Shown here piece after piece: positions 63,945 to 64,000 of a stretch of 64,000 nt of DNA. Both the position numbers and the translations under genes were made by a program. The notes below the pieces were generated by a model that was not told where the DNA came from, made no database searches, and was given only the letters and a program-made list of their open reading frames with translations. Within the stretch, counting starts at the first letter, position 1, and each line of letters begins with the position of its first letter. The DNA is from DASTEQ01 sp040905185 (lineage in GTDB: Bacteria; Chloroflexota; Limnocylindria; QHBO01), in contig JBBDRZ010000008.1 of assembly GCA_040905185.1 (NCBI GenBank), positions 29,224 through 93,223 of the forward strand, given 5' to 3'.

Positions 63945-64000
63945 CTGTCATCTCTCGGGACATCGTGGACACTTGTCTCACGACATCGGCGACGAGTGTA

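Noticed and set aside
63769..63981. Minus-strand frame with VGFEPTTKRLTAARSTTELR
   Set aside because: This is the well-known artefact of translating the antisense strand of a tRNA gene; it overlaps tRNA-Asn.

Overview
The window is a GC-rich chromosomal segment of a free-living bacterium. It is dominated by one co-directional run of core genes: RNA polymerase, ribosomal proteins, cell-wall precursor synthesis, tRNA t6A modification and primase/sigma factor. Best inference of lineage is Chloroflexota, possibly the high-GC Limnocylindria-like groups. Supporting signs are an RpoC with a large N-terminal coiled-coil insertion, a MutL-like ASKHA gene with an uncharacterised partner next to alr, a Zn-type S14, many GTG/TTG starts, and -10-only promoters placed directly against start codons. 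This assignment comes from reading the sequence and was not tested phylogenetically.

Layout. 1-1666 is an accessory remnant: a decayed IS1-type transposase, then a frameshifted adenine DNA methyltransferase fused to an Mrr-like nuclease domain. 1692-9649 is rpoB-rpoC with its own promoter and no rplJ/rplL upstream. 9680-26643 is the str-S10-spc run (rpsL, rpsG, fusA, tuf, rpsJ to rplO, secY, adk, map). 26658-31564 is the alpha-type cluster from its own promoter (infA, rpmJ, rpsM, rpsK, rpsD, rpoA, rplQ, truA, rplM, rpsI). 31649-37087 is the c-di-AMP/glucosamine cluster cdaA-cdaR-glmM-glmS. 37109-42209 holds acpS, nnrD, alr and two linked genes of uncertain function. 42223-49854 holds tsaE, tsaB, rimI, tsaD, rsmA, ispE, ridA, glmU and a CNNM/CorC transporter-like gene. 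49884-59544 is a mixed-strand stretch: polyprenyl synthase, recO, glyS, TPR protein, small membrane protein, ppdK, a DmdA/GcvT-like gene, and a degenerate sigma/anti-sigma-like pair. 59610-63781 is dnaG-rpoD with an unusual control region, followed by tRNA-Asn at the right edge.

How the genes work together. RNA polymerase subunits, ribosomal proteins, elongation factors, SecY, Map and IF1 form the growth-rate core. CdaA/CdaR with GlmM/GlmS/GlmU and Alr link c-di-AMP signalling to peptidoglycan precursor supply. TsaE/TsaB/TsaD (with RimI) make t6A. DnaG-RpoD couples replication priming to housekeeping transcription.

Points that stand out: an asparagine at the rifampicin-site His526 equivalent of RpoB; a proline at the streptomycin-site Lys87 equivalent of S12; a shared leader motif behind three TATACT promoters; a set of probable leaderless genes; a TTGACA repeat/palindrome array before dnaG; and a sigma factor with a large non-conserved region and a duplicated helix in region 3. 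No gene-free stretch exceeds about 210 bases, and no CRISPR array or rRNA was seen.
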